64,000 bases of DNA from 2-02-FULL-45-10 sp964478235 (GTDB taxonomy: Bacteria > Patescibacteriota > Patescibacteriia > Magasanikbacterales > GWA2-37-8): NCBI GenBank assembly GCA_964478235.1, contig CAYZGX010000003.1:1-64000 (forward strand). The letters are read 5' to 3'. Made by a program: the position numbers and the translations under genes. Each line of letters begins with the position of its first letter. Positions within the stretch are counted from its first letter, which is position 1. The notes below the pieces were generated by a model, which did no database searches, was not told the DNA's origin, and saw only the letters and a program-made list of their open reading frames with translations. Positions 1 through 7,707 of this stretch are shown in pieces.

Positions 1-11
1 TCACCGTTTGT

Positions 12-191
12 ATGTCTACAAAACGAACCTACCAACCAAAGAAGCGCAAACGTGCTAAAACGCACGGTTTCATGGCTCGTATGAGCACAAAACAGGGCCG
101 CGAAGTACTTCGCCGTCGCCGTGTTAAGGGCCGTAAGAAGCTCACTGTCTCTGACGAAATAACTGGAAAATTGCGCCGATATAAGCGCTAA
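12..191 (+). CDS. rpmH: 50S ribosomal protein bL34
   Basis: Large-subunit ribosomal protein. The 59-residue product begins MSTKRTYQPKKRKRAKTHGF and carries the family's RxxTxxGRxVLxxRRxKGRxxL pattern (MARMSTKQGREVLRRRRVKG). It is about 13 residues longer than the E. coli protein because of a basic C-terminal tail after KKLTV. The gene is too short for common ORF cutoffs but is unmistakable. It heads the classic rpmH-rnpA-yidD order, which in many bacteria lies beside dnaA; the neighbour on the left is outside the window. A strong terminator follows directly. Confidence 0.97.
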   Translation: MSTKRTYQPKKRKRAKTHGFMARMSTKQGREVLRRRRVKGRKKLTVSDEITGKLRRYKR

Positions 192-199
192 AAAGCAAT

Positions 200-230
200 C
201 CGGCCCCGACTCAGTCGGGGCCGGTTTTTT
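200..230 (+). terminator. Rho-independent terminator after rpmH
   Basis: An 11-bp GC-rich stem (CCGGCCCCGAC/GTCGGGGCCGG) with a TCA loop is followed by six T. It separates rpmH from rnpA, so rnpA needs its own promoter. Confidence 0.93.
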
Positions 231-237
231 ATAACTA

Positions 238-246
238 TGGTATACT
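238..246 (+). promoter_or_regulatory. Extended -10 promoter of rnpA
   Basis: TGG-TATACT forms an extended -10 element with no good -35. It lies just after the rpmH terminator and about 12 nt before the rnpA ATG, implying a leader of only about 6 nt. Confidence 0.55.
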
Positions 247-258
247 AGAGCCTGATCT

Positions 259-651
259 ATGCTGCCACCAAAAAACCGTTTAGCCAAAGTTCGTGATTTC
301 AACCTCCTGATGAAGGAAGGTCGGTTTTTTCGTGGTACCTTTTTAGATATAAAAGTGCTTGAATTAGCCAAAAATAAAGATTATATCCCCAAGAAGGAAG
401 ATCCAGAAGCCTTTGTGCGTCAGCTTAAAATTGCCTTTACGGTGGGGCTTAAGGTGTCAAAAAAGGCAGTTGTACGCAATCGGGCCAAGCGCCAGCTCCG
501 CGAAACAGTCCGTTTGCTCCTTAAACAAGGTGTTTTGGCCAATGGATACTATGTTTTGGTCATTGCCAAACCAAGTATTCTTGATAAAGAATACGCTGAT
601 ATTAGCCAAGAAATGACATTATTGCTCAAAAAAAGCGGGGTCTTGCGATAA
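259..651 (+). CDS. rnpA: Ribonuclease P protein component
   Basis: Protein subunit of RNase P, which helps the catalytic RNA bind and cleave pre-tRNA 5' leaders. The 130-residue product is of family length and contains the RNR signature in VVRNRAKRQLRE (about residues 72-83), preceded by the typical FTVGLKVSKKAV strand. The start MLPPKNRLAKVRDFN fits the family N-terminus. An 18-residue insertion (DIKVLELAKNKDYIPKKEDP region) sits before the central strand. The gene overlaps or abuts nothing upstream and ends 2 nt before yidD, so the two are co-transcribed. Confidence 0.96.
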   Translation: MLPPKNRLAKVRDFNLLMKEGRFFRGTFLDIKVLELAKNKDYIPKKEDPEAFVRQLKIAFTVGLKVSKKAVVRNRAKRQLRETVRLLLKQGVLANGYYVLVIAKPSILDKEYADISQEMTLLLKKSGVLR

Positions 652-653
652 GT

Positions 654-920
654 ATGGTACTAAATTTTTTAGTAAAACTTCTTTATCTTCCTCGTCTACC
701 AGCCTTGTGGGCAATTAAACTCTATCAAAAGACACTTTCCCCTGATCACAGCTGGCTCAAACGCTTCCACCCCTATGGTTATTGCCGGTTTTATCCAACT
801 TGCAGCCAATATGGTTACGAAGTAATACAAAAACGAGGCCTCATTCGTGGAGTACCTCGTACTATATGGCGCGTTCTTCGCTGTAATCCTTGGAATCAGG
901 GCGGAATAGACAATCCCTAG
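654..920 (+). CDS. yidD: Membrane protein insertion efficiency factor YidD
   Basis: Small membrane-associated protein thought to assist YidC-dependent insertion of inner-membrane proteins. The 88 residues include the family signature CRFYPTCSQYGYEVIQKRG followed by a basic segment and the NPWNQGG end motif. The start is 2 nt after rnpA. In many genomes yidC follows next; here the next genes are on the opposite strand, so yidC is not in the usual place. The last 4 bases overlap the 3' end of the convergent minus-strand gene. Confidence 0.95.
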   Translation: MVLNFLVKLLYLPRLPALWAIKLYQKTLSPDHSWLKRFHPYGYCRFYPTCSQYGYEVIQKRGLIRGVPRTIWRVLRCNPWNQGGIDNP

Positions 921-1222
921 TGGTGGCGAATCGGGTCTTTGGTGATAGACAGCATAACTACCCCATCATTATTGGTAAGAGAAACAAATTTTTCTTCACC
1001 ATCAATAGTGATTGTTTCAGTAAATTCTCGAAAACTACTGGCATCCATTCCATTAATAGCTCTGCCAATTTTAGTAAAAATAACATCTGACTCTTCACGG
1101 GTCATTTTTTTTCCGCGCAATAAGGTGATTTCGCGAATTACATCATCAATAGTTTTAAGTTCGCGAATATAAATAAGTTTTTCGGCCGGTGACTGCTCAG
1201 GTGTTCTCTTGAAAAAAGCCAT
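917..1222 (-). CDS. Hypothetical protein (101 aa)
   Basis: I do not recognise this family. The product starts MAFFKRTPEQSPAEKLIYIRE, is soluble-looking, and is a mix of charged helix and a C-terminal beta-like half (TITIDGEEKFVSLTNNDGVV). It lies 8 nt downstream of yggU on the same strand, so the two probably form one short operon, and its stop overlaps the yidD stop region. It has no signal peptide or membrane segment. Support for being real rests on length, codon use like its neighbours and tight packing. Confidence 0.7.
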   Translation of the reverse strand: MAFFKRTPEQSPAEKLIYIRELKTIDDVIREITLLRGKKMTREESDVIFTKIGRAINGMDASSFREFTETITIDGEEKFVSLTNNDGVVMLSITKDPIRHH

Positions 1223-1230
1223 ACAGAGGA

Positions 1231-1452
1231 TTAATGAATAGAAACTATTTTTCGCTTACTAGTTTTTCCACTGACAATGGTAATAGTATTCTTAGGGCAG
1301 TGGAAATACTTACTGAGTAGTTCGATAAGCTGATCGTTTGCTTTGCCGTCAACGGGTGCGGTTGTCACCTTTACCTTAAGTGCCCCATCAGACATCGTTC
1401 CAATCACTTCATTTTGAGAACTGTTGGGAATAACTTTGACAACAAGGCGCAT
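1231..1452 (-). CDS. DUF167/YggU family protein
   Basis: Small alpha/beta protein of the UPF0235 (YggU) family; the molecular role is not established. The 73 residues show the family core: MRLVVKVIPNSSQNEVIG at the start, then LKVKVTTAPVDGKAND and a closing VSGKTSKRKIV, matching the usual xVxVxPxxxxxxV...APPxxGKAN...GxxxxxK layout. A 24-bp palindrome also found near 18.7-18.8 kb sits 6 nt upstream of the ATG, so expression of this gene and its downstream partner is probably repressor-controlled. Confidence 0.9.
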   Translation of the reverse strand: MRLVVKVIPNSSQNEVIGTMSDGALKVKVTTAPVDGKANDQLIELLSKYFHCPKNTITIVSGKTSKRKIVSIH

Positions 1453-1457
1453 ATTTT

Positions 1458-1481
1458 TTTGTATAGACTACTGTCTACAAA
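1458..1481. promoter_or_regulatory. 24-bp palindromic site, copy 1 (TTTGTATA-N8-TMTACAAA)
   Basis: TTTGTATA, spacer GACTACTG, TCTACAAA. The layout and length are identical to the two palindromes at 18664-18687 and 18813-18836. It is placed directly before the yggU start codon and just after the nfo stop. Likely an operator; the binding protein is unknown. Confidence 0.6.
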
Positions 1482-1482
1482 A

Positions 1483-2322
1483 TTATAACGAGGAACGAAT
1501 TTTTTTGAGGAGATCTAAATCTGCCTCCACCTTATCATGTTCTGTTTCGGCAATAAAATTAGTGTTGGCGAAAGATTTATGGCTTAAAAGAGCTGTAAAA
1601 CCAGCCTTTCCAATCAAACCATCACCAAAGTGTTCGTGGCGATCTTTGTGGCCACCAAGTTCAATTTTGGAATCATTACAATGAAATAGCTTGAGTTTTT
1701 CAAGACCAACCAGTGAATCAAATTGTTTGAATGTGTCGGCGACCGAAACAGGATTGCGGATGTCATATCCACTGGCAAAACCATGTTGGGTATCGTAGCA
1801 AACACCAAGTTTTAATCCCTTTAATTTTTTGTGATGAATAATTTTTTCAATTTCTTCAAAGCTTGAGCCGATAACATCACCTGATCCAGCAGAAATTTCA
1901 ATAAGTAATTCTGAGGAACCGGTGTAACCATCAAAAACTTTTTTAAGACCATCAATTAATTTTTCAAAACCAGCTTCGCGCCCTAAATCTTTGTAACTTC
2001 CCATGTGGGTAATAACATAGCGTGCCCCCAAGAGACTGCCGCGTTCCAATTCTTCGCGTAGCACCGCCACTGATCCGTGCCACAAACTATTTTTGCCAGA
2101 GGCCAGACTAATAAAGTATGGGGTATGGATATACCACTCACGCTGGGCACAGAGTTCAGCGTTTTTTTTGAACATGCCGGCAATTTCTTGGTTGAGTGGG
2201 GCAACAAAGCCGCCCTGAGGTGATCGGCTAAAGAATTGAAAGACCTCACAACCAAGTTTGGCGGCATTGAGTGGGGCGTTGACGAGTCCACCAGCAATAG
2301 AGACGTGAGCACCAAAATACAT
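1483..2322 (-). CDS. nfo: Endonuclease IV (AP endonuclease)
   Basis: Zinc-dependent AP endonuclease of base-excision repair, cutting 5' of abasic sites. The 279-residue product has the AP2Ec TIM-barrel features: GAHVSIAGG at the N-terminus, a central YDTQHGFASGYD metal-site motif, and the C-terminal HKDRHEHFGDGLIG signature. Length matches the family (about 280). A TATAAT -10 lies just upstream of the ATG. It is followed leftward by yggU with a palindromic operator in between, so nfo is probably a separate unit. Confidence 0.96.
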   Translation of the reverse strand: MYFGAHVSIAGGLVNAPLNAAKLGCEVFQFFSRSPQGGFVAPLNQEIAGMFKKNAELCAQREWYIHTPYFISLASGKNSLWHGSVAVLREELERGSLLGARYVITHMGSYKDLGREAGFEKLIDGLKKVFDGYTGSSELLIEISAGSGDVIGSSFEEIEKIIHHKKLKGLKLGVCYDTQHGFASGYDIRNPVSVADTFKQFDSLVGLEKLKLFHCNDSKIELGGHKDRHEHFGDGLIGKAGFTALLSHKSFANTNFIAETEHDKVEADLDLLKKIRSSL

Positions 2323-2348
2323 ACGTGTAGGCTAATAATGATAGTCTG

Positions 2349-2354
2349 ATTATA
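2349..2354 (-). promoter_or_regulatory. -10 element upstream of nfo
   Basis: TATAAT on the minus strand, 27 nt before the nfo ATG. A -35 is not obvious because the tig terminator occupies that position. Confidence 0.45.
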
Positions 2355-2365
2355 CAGACTCTACT

Positions 2366-2394
2366 AAAAAACCACCAGTCACCCGGTGGTTTTT
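2366..2394 (-). terminator. Terminator of tig
   Basis: The stem ACCACC/GGTGGT, extended by A/T tracts, lies about 10 nt after the trigger factor stop. Read on the minus strand it ends in a T run. Confidence 0.85.
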
Positions 2395-2403
2395 AATTGA
2401 ACT

Positions 2404-3690
2404 TTATTTTTTACCAAGAGTATTTTCTTTGAGATAGGCCAAAACTTTTCGATTTTGGATAGTGGCGGCAATAGTGTCGATAACTTCTGGGCGCTTAATG
2501 TTTTCTTCTACTGTTGCGTCGCCTGGATAGGCTGCTTTAATATCAGCCAACTCTTTATCCATATCTTCTTTGGTAACAGTGATCTTTTGTTCAAGAGCCA
2601 CCTGGCGAGACACAAGAGCTGCCTTAGCGCGCTTACCAGCTTGTTCGGTGAAGTCGTTGCCAATTTCATCAACCGTTTTCTTTACATCAGATAGGTATTG
2701 TTCAATCGTGATACCTCGGCGATCTAAATCGTACTTGAGTTCATTAAACATTTTTTGTTTTTCAGAATCAACAAGCACCTGAGGGATCTCACCAAAGGTA
2801 GTTTTTTCAATCATCTGATCGAGGATGGCAATTTCCTGTCGTTCGTTTTCTTTCTTTTCACCTTCGCGAGTGAGGTTGGCCATAAGAAGCTCTTTGAGCT
2901 TAGTGAGGCTTTCTTGACCGAGCACTTTAGCAAACTCATCATCGAGTTTAGCATATTCCAGCTGGTAGACTTCGTTCACTTTGGCTTTGAAATCAACTTT
3001 TTTGCCAGCGATATGTTTTTGGTAGTGATCTTTTGGAAAATCGAGGCTGAATTCTTTGGTATCGTCTTTTGCTAGACCAACCAATTGTTCAGCTAAACCT
3101 GGAATATAGTGAGGTTCGTTCAAATAGACCTGATGATTTTTGGCTTGACCACCATCAACTGGTACTTTGTCCAAGAACATGTCGAGGTCAATCACCAACT
3201 TATCTTCTTTGGTAGAAGCACCAGCCTTCACCGTTTCTTTTGGTTGCATCTTTTGAAGATCTTCCAGCATTTTGTTGACTTCAGCGTCGGTTGCTTTGAC
3301 CTCTTTCGTTTCAACTTTGATTTTTTTCAAATCAGGTAAGGTGATAGTCGGCAGAAGAGCAACAGTAGCGGTGAAGACAAAGTCATTACCCGGAGCAATT
3401 TTCTGGACATTAATTTTTGGCATCCCGATAGCGGCCAATTTTTCGGCGCGGACAGCTTCAAAATAATGGTGTTGCACCAAACGTTCCGCTGCTTCCTCCA
3501 TAATTTTTGCTTCACCAAGCTGTTGGCGAACCATTTCATAAGGAGCCTTGCCTGGGCGGAAGCCTTTGATGGCAGCGCGTTCTGACAAACGAACAGCGGC
3601 TGTTTCTAGGTCTTTTTTATATTCACTAGGAGCAATGGTGATAGTGATAACCACCTGTCCTTTTTCCGGCTTGCTAAGAGTATATGACAT
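2404..3690 (-). CDS. tig: Trigger factor (ribosome-bound chaperone / prolyl isomerase)
   Basis: Folds nascent chains at the ribosomal exit tunnel. The 428 residues show the ribosome-binding domain with the FRPGKAP signature (family FRxGKxP, within AAIKGFRPGKAPYEMV), a central FKBP-type PPIase domain (VYLNEPHYIPGLAEQLVG...TKEFSLDFPKDH), and a long helical C-terminal domain. I chose the start MSYTLSKPEK: an 18-residue upstream extension would begin inside the -35 box of a clear promoter at 3716-3744. Terminators flank it on both sides, so it is a single-gene unit. Confidence 0.95.
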   Translation of the reverse strand: MSYTLSKPEKGQVVITITIAPSEYKKDLETAAVRLSERAAIKGFRPGKAPYEMVRQQLGEAKIMEEAAERLVQHHYFEAVRAEKLAAIGMPKINVQKIAPGNDFVFTATVALLPTITLPDLKKIKVETKEVKATDAEVNKMLEDLQKMQPKETVKAGASTKEDKLVIDLDMFLDKVPVDGGQAKNHQVYLNEPHYIPGLAEQLVGLAKDDTKEFSLDFPKDHYQKHIAGKKVDFKAKVNEVYQLEYAKLDDEFAKVLGQESLTKLKELLMANLTREGEKKENERQEIAILDQMIEKTTFGEIPQVLVDSEKQKMFNELKYDLDRRGITIEQYLSDVKKTVDEIGNDFTEQAGKRAKAALVSRQVALEQKITVTKEDMDKELADIKAAYPGDATVEENIKRPEVIDTIAATIQNRKVLAYLKENTLGKK

Positions 3691-3715
3691 ACAATAGATA
3701 CAATTAAGTGGGCTT

Positions 3716-3744
3716 AGTGTAGCCCAAAAGAGTAAAAGTGTCAA
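3716..3744 (-). promoter_or_regulatory. Promoter of tig
   Basis: On the minus strand TTGACA (3739-3744), 17-nt spacer, TACACT (3716-3721). Transcription would start near 3709, leaving a leader of about 19 nt before the ATG at 3690. Confidence 0.8.
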
Positions 3745-3759
3745 TCAGCTACTAAAAAC

Positions 3760-3787
3760 AAAATCCCCAGCCGGAGCTAGGGATTTT
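3760..3787 (-). terminator. Terminator of hppA
   Basis: AAAATCCC/GGGATTTT stem extended by AGC/GCT around a CGGA loop, followed on the minus strand by TGTTTTT. It lies 17 nt past the hppA stop. Confidence 0.85.
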
Positions 3788-3803
3788 GAGGAAAAATAAC
3801 GTC

Positions 3804-5798
3804 TTAAATGAGGAGGCCGACGATGAGCAAGGCGACGATGTTTGCCACTTTGATCATTGGGTTAATGGAAGGGCCAGCAGTGTCTTTGTATGGGTCACCA
3901 ACGGTATCACCAGTGACAGCTGCTTGATGGGCAAAGGAGCCTTTGCCGCCGTAGTTACCTTTTTCAATGAACTTTTTGGCATTATCCCAAGCACCACCGC
4001 CGGTGGTCATAGAGATTGCAACAAAGAGACCAGTAACGATCGTACCAACGAGCAAACCACCAAGAGCTTGTACGCCGAGGAGCCAGCCTACCAAGACAGG
4101 AACGATGATTGGTAGAAGAGCTGGGAGAAGCATTTGGTTGAGCGCGTCTTTGGTGACGATATCGGAAGCCTTACTATAGTCTGGTTTACCAGTGCCTTCC
4201 ATAATACCTGGAATTTCTTTGAATTGACGACGAACTTCTTCAACAACTTTTTGAGCAACCTTACCAACCGATTCCATAAGCATGGCACCGAAGAGGTATG
4301 GAAGTAAACCACCAATAAAGAGACCGGCTAAAACATACGGGTCGTTGATGGCAAAGACGGTAGAAGCAGGCAGTTTGTGGGTGAAATCAGCAAAGAGAAC
4401 GAGTGAAGCCAGGCCAGCTGAAGCGATAGCATAGCCTTTGGTAACTGCTTTAGTGGTGTTACCAACAGCATCTAATGGATCAGTGATATCACGAACAGAT
4501 TGTGGTAATTCAGCCATTTCAGCAATACCACCAGCGTTATCAGTGATTGGGCCGTAGGCGTCAATGGTGACGACGATACCAGCCAAGGACAACATGGCGA
4601 CAGCAGCGATAGCAACGCCATAAATACCAGCTAACCAGAAGGAAGCAAGCATTGCAGCGATGATAGCCAACACTGGAAGAGCAGTTGATTTCATGGAAGT
4701 AGCCAAACCAGCAATAATGTTGGTGCCATGACCAGTCACACTAGCTTTAGCAATGTTTTGAACCGGTTTGTATTCTGTTGAAGTGTAGTACTCAGTGAGC
4801 CAAACCATGACGGCGGTGAGTACCAAGCCGATAACAGTGGTCAAATAAATGCTAGTAACCGAGAAACGAGTTCCAACCAAAGTGATACCAGTTAAGAGCC
4901 ACTTGGTGATTGGGTAAAAAGCGATGAGGGATAAAATACCAGCGGCAGCTAAACCTTTGTAGAGAGCGGCCATGACATTGTTGGTTTTGCCAACACGGAT
5001 AGCAAAGGTGCCGATAATGGAAGCTACCAAGGAAGCGCCACCAAGAACGAGTGGGTAGACGAGAATTTTATCGTTTGCTGGGAAAAGCAAACTGCCAAGA
5101 ACCATCGCAGCTACCACAGTGATAGCGTAGGTTTCAAACAAGTCAGCTGCCATACCAGCACAGTCACCAACATTATCACCAACATTGTCGGCGATAACTG
5201 CTGGGTTGCGTGGATCATCTTCTGGAATACCTTTTTCTACTTTACCTACCAAGTCAGCGCCAACGTCAGCGGCTTTGGTATAAATACCGCCACCAATACG
5301 AGCAAAGACAGAAATAAGACTACCTCCAAAACCAAGACCGATAAGAGCAGAGATATCTTTGGTGATGAGGTAAAAGCCAGCAACTGAGAATAGGCCAAGA
5401 CCAGCCACGAGCATACCGGTGATAGAACCACCGCGCACGGCCATAGTTAAAGCTTCTTTAAAACCAGTTTTAGCTGCTTCGGTAGTGCGAACATTGGCGC
5501 GAACCGAGATGTTCATACCAATAATACCAGCCAAACCAGAGAAAAATGCCCCAGTTAAGAAACCAAAAGCAGTTACCCAGTCAATCGTTAAACCAATTAC
5601 CAAGAAAACGATACCAGCCACCACGCCAATCGTGGTGTATTGGCGTTTGAGGTAAGCTTTGGCGCCAGCCTGGATAGCGCGAGCAATCGCTTGCATGCGT
5701 TCGTCCCCTGCTGGTTGTTTGACGATCCAACGGATCAAAATGCCACCATAGAGCACTGCGAGGAGCGCCGGAATGAGGGCGGAAACTACGATAATCAT
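3804..5798 (-). CDS. hppA: Membrane-bound proton-translocating pyrophosphatase
   Basis: Couples pyrophosphate hydrolysis to ion pumping across the membrane. The 664-residue polytopic protein holds the hallmark acidic loops: DVGADLVGKVEKGIPEDDPRNPAVIADNVGDNVGD, DAYGPITDNAGGIAEM, and the C-terminal GDTVGDPYKDTAGPS. The GNTTKA segment has Lys at the position that is Ala in K+-dependent enzymes; by published family rules this marks a K+-independent H+ pump rather than a Na+ pump. Size fits bacterial H+-PPases. A strong promoter precedes it and a terminator follows, so it is monocistronic. In a small genome it would recover energy from biosynthetic PPi. Confidence 0.96.
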   Translation of the reverse strand: MIIVVSALIPALLAVLYGGILIRWIVKQPAGDERMQAIARAIQAGAKAYLKRQYTTIGVVAGIVFLVIGLTIDWVTAFGFLTGAFFSGLAGIIGMNISVRANVRTTEAAKTGFKEALTMAVRGGSITGMLVAGLGLFSVAGFYLITKDISALIGLGFGGSLISVFARIGGGIYTKAADVGADLVGKVEKGIPEDDPRNPAVIADNVGDNVGDCAGMAADLFETYAITVVAAMVLGSLLFPANDKILVYPLVLGGASLVASIIGTFAIRVGKTNNVMAALYKGLAAAGILSLIAFYPITKWLLTGITLVGTRFSVTSIYLTTVIGLVLTAVMVWLTEYYTSTEYKPVQNIAKASVTGHGTNIIAGLATSMKSTALPVLAIIAAMLASFWLAGIYGVAIAAVAMLSLAGIVVTIDAYGPITDNAGGIAEMAELPQSVRDITDPLDAVGNTTKAVTKGYAIASAGLASLVLFADFTHKLPASTVFAINDPYVLAGLFIGGLLPYLFGAMLMESVGKVAQKVVEEVRRQFKEIPGIMEGTGKPDYSKASDIVTKDALNQMLLPALLPIIVPVLVGWLLGVQALGGLLVGTIVTGLFVAISMTTGGGAWDNAKKFIEKGNYGGKGSFAHQAAVTGDTVGDPYKDTAGPSINPMIKVANIVALLIVGLLI

Positions 5799-5849
5799 AG
5801 TTATGAGTTAGAGAGTAAAATAACGCTTTTTTCGTTTGATTTGTGGCGT

Positions 5850-5878
5850 ATTGTATGGTAAAGTAGGTTTTCAGTCAA
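5850..5878 (-). promoter_or_regulatory. Promoter of hppA
   Basis: Minus-strand TTGACT (5873-5878), 17-nt spacer, TACAAT (5850-5855). The transcript starts near 5843, about 45 nt before the ATG. Confidence 0.8.
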
Positions 5879-5910
5879 GCCTTATTTGGGCCCTACCTGG
5901 GCACATACCT

Positions 5911-7224
5911 ATGAAATATCGGGTTTTACTCCATTTCCTACGATTTTTAGTGTATAGTAAGCGGTTTTTCTGGTGGTTAGGAGCCAGATTTTCTTTTGTT
6001 TTTGGCCGTTTTTTCTTCAAAATTGCTGGATTACTCGCCCTCCTTAAGTACAAAATTCAGTCTTTTTTTAAAAAAGTGGGCCTTCCCCACCAATGGCTCG
6101 TGAAGCGCGGCTTTCTCCAAGCCGCTATTTTTGCTGTTTTGGGCGTCCTTAGTATTCCAGAATCAAAACTTTTAGCTAATCATAACCTGGCCTTTACTGG
6201 TCAAAAAACCCCAGCCTACGTACTTCTTGGGGCTGATCAAGATATGGAAATTGAACAAGTAACCTCAGACGCGGTTGTCTACAGACAAGACGTTCCTTCG
6301 TGGAAAAGCGCGACACTAGATAGTCGTTTTATGGGGACGTCCGCCACTGTTCAGCCAATGACCACTGAATTAAGTGCGATTGTTGCGGGTGGTACAACAT
6401 TATCTAAACCAATGATTTTACCAGGCACCACTTTAAATGATGTTCGTTTGAGTGAAGAAAACTATATTGTAGAAGCTGGCGACTCGATTAGTGTTATTGC
6501 TGAGTCATTTGGCGTGAGTGTTGCTACTATTTTGTGGGAAAACAATTTAACCTCTCGCTCCTATATTAAACCAGGTGATGTACTACGTATTCCGCCAGTG
6601 ACCGGAGTGATGCATTCGGTGAAAAAGGGTGATACTTTGAAAAAAATTGCCCTTACCTATGGGGCTGACGCTGAAAAAATTATTGCCTTCAATCATTTAA
6701 AAGAAGATGGTAGTAATTTAACCGTAGGCGATCGTTTAATGATTCCTGATGGTGAGCGACAAGCCTCTGTCAGTGTGCCAAGAGTGCAACCAAAGAGCCC
6801 AGTGGTATCTCGCGTGGCTACTCCACCATCTTCGCAGTCATCACCATCAGCTTCGGGCTTTGTTTGGCCATCTGGCGCCCGCACCATTACACAATACTAC
6901 GGTATCAGACACCACGCTCTCGATATTGCTGGTCCGTGGCAAACAGCGACGTATGCAGCCAAGGCCGGTACGGTTGAAAAGTCGCAATGTGGCTGGAACT
7001 CTGGTTATGGTTGTCAGATTATCATTGATCACGGCGGTGGTCTCAAGACGCTGTACGCGCATCATTCAAAATTACTCGTTTCAGTTGGTGATTATGTAGA
7101 AACCGGCCAGACCATTGGTCTTATGGGTAATAGTGGTAATGTGCGCGGTGTTACGGGTATTCATTTACACTTTGAAGTTATCCGCAATGGTGTACGGGTT
7201 AACCCGCTCCAGTACGTTCGTTAA
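5911..7224 (+). CDS. LysM-LysM-M23 peptidoglycan endopeptidase
   Basis: Probable murein hydrolase. The 437 residues hold basic/hydrophobic N-terminal helices (membrane anchor), two LysM repeats (YIVEAGDSISVIAESFGVS... and HSVKKGDTLKKIALTYGAD...), a Ser/Pro linker, and a C-terminal M23 LytM domain with HHALDIAG (HxxxD zinc ligands) and HLHFEV (HxH). All metal ligands are present, so it should be active. I took MKYRVLLHF as the start; a 25-residue upstream extension would overlap the divergent hppA promoter. The role is cell-wall remodelling or separation. Confidence 0.93.
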   Translation: MKYRVLLHFLRFLVYSKRFFWWLGARFSFVFGRFFFKIAGLLALLKYKIQSFFKKVGLPHQWLVKRGFLQAAIFAVLGVLSIPESKLLANHNLAFTGQKTPAYVLLGADQDMEIEQVTSDAVVYRQDVPSWKSATLDSRFMGTSATVQPMTTELSAIVAGGTTLSKPMILPGTTLNDVRLSEENYIVEAGDSISVIAESFGVSVATILWENNLTSRSYIKPGDVLRIPPVTGVMHSVKKGDTLKKIALTYGADAEKIIAFNHLKEDGSNLTVGDRLMIPDGERQASVSVPRVQPKSPVVSRVATPPSSQSSPSASGFVWPSGARTITQYYGIRHHALDIAGPWQTATYAAKAGTVEKSQCGWNSGYGCQIIIDHGGGLKTLYAHHSKLLVSVGDYVETGQTIGLMGNSGNVRGVTGIHLHFEVIRNGVRVNPLQYVR

Positions 7225-7227
7225 GAC

Positions 7228-7256
7228 TTGAAAAGTTGTTTGAATGGTGATATACT
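7228..7256 (+). promoter_or_regulatory. Promoter of tRNA-Cys
   Basis: TTGAAA (7228-7233), 17-nt spacer, TATACT (7251-7256), 18 nt before the mature tRNA 5' end. Confidence 0.8.
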
Positions 7257-7274
7257 ATGGGTCACTATTCCAAT

Positions 7275-7346
7275 GGCCCAGTAGCCAAGTAGAAAGGCAG
7301 GAGTCTGCAAAACTCTTATGCGCGGGTGCGATTCCCGCCTGGGCCT
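7275..7346 (+). tRNA. tRNA-Cys (GCA)
   Basis: A cloverleaf is visible: acceptor GGCCCAG/CTGGGCC, discriminator T, anticodon loop with TGC A reading as GCA, and T-arm GCGGG-TGCGATT-CCCGC. CCA is not encoded. It is flanked by its own promoter and a strong terminator. Confidence 0.95.
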
Positions 7347-7384
7347 CAATAACAAAACACCCCTAAAGGGGTGTTTTGTTATTG
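7347..7384. terminator. Terminator after tRNA-Cys
   Basis: A 17-bp perfect stem (ending ACACCCC/GGGGTGT) with a TAAA loop; the stem's 3' arm is T-rich. It is followed immediately by structured element A. Confidence 0.85.
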
Positions 7385-7396
7385 AGATTTATGACG

Positions 7397-7575
7397 AGGG
7401 AATCACACCGGGAGATGGTAAGAGGGCGATATAGCCCTCTTACCTGCTGAGGGTGACCGAACCCGCCTCTTGGCGGGGAGGACAAGAGGGGCGGAAGCCC
7501 CTATTGAGAGGAGTCCGCAGGACGACGAGTGCGATTCCCTGTTTTTGCAGGCCGAAGGCCGAGCAGTGCGATCCC
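7397..7575 (+). repeat. Structured intergenic element, copy A (downstream of tRNA-Cys)
   Basis: A gene-free stretch that folds on paper into a closed multi-hairpin structure. Outer helix: GGGAATC (7398-7404) with GATTCCC (7533-7539), continued by CAC/GTG. Inside: an 11-bp hairpin (7417-7444), CCCGCC-TCTT-GGCGGG (7462-7477), AGGGGC-GGAA-GCCCCT (7487-7502) and GTCC-GCA-GGAC (7513-7523). A second AGTGCGATCCC end (7565-7575) follows a GGCC-GAA-GGCC hairpin. It shares TGCTGAGGRTGA and AGGAG..CG.AG.GACGAC with the element at 57210-57340, also behind a tRNA. The rest of 7576-7707 holds only the polA promoter. Confidence 0.55.
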
Positions 7576-7635
7576 AATTCTTTGATTTCTATTTGACCAG
7601 GTAAGAAAGAGGAAAAGAATCGCCTCGTTCTATTA

Positions 7636-7664
7636 TTGCCCTCTATGCAAGAGGGTGCTACAAT
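7636..7664 (+). promoter_or_regulatory. Promoter of polA
   Basis: TTGCCC (7636-7641), 17-nt spacer, TACAAT (7659-7664). Transcription from about 7671 rules out an ATG at 7636 as the polA start. Confidence 0.65.
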
Positions 7665-7707
7665 AAACTCGGTATTTTTTTTGGCTTATCTTACCTATTT
7701 TTACTCT

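Noticed and set aside
7..22. TTTGTATG-TCTACAAA at the left edge resembling the 24-bp palindrome
   Set aside because: The spacing is wrong (no 8-nt spacer) and the bases are the rpmH start codons ATG TCT ACA AAA.
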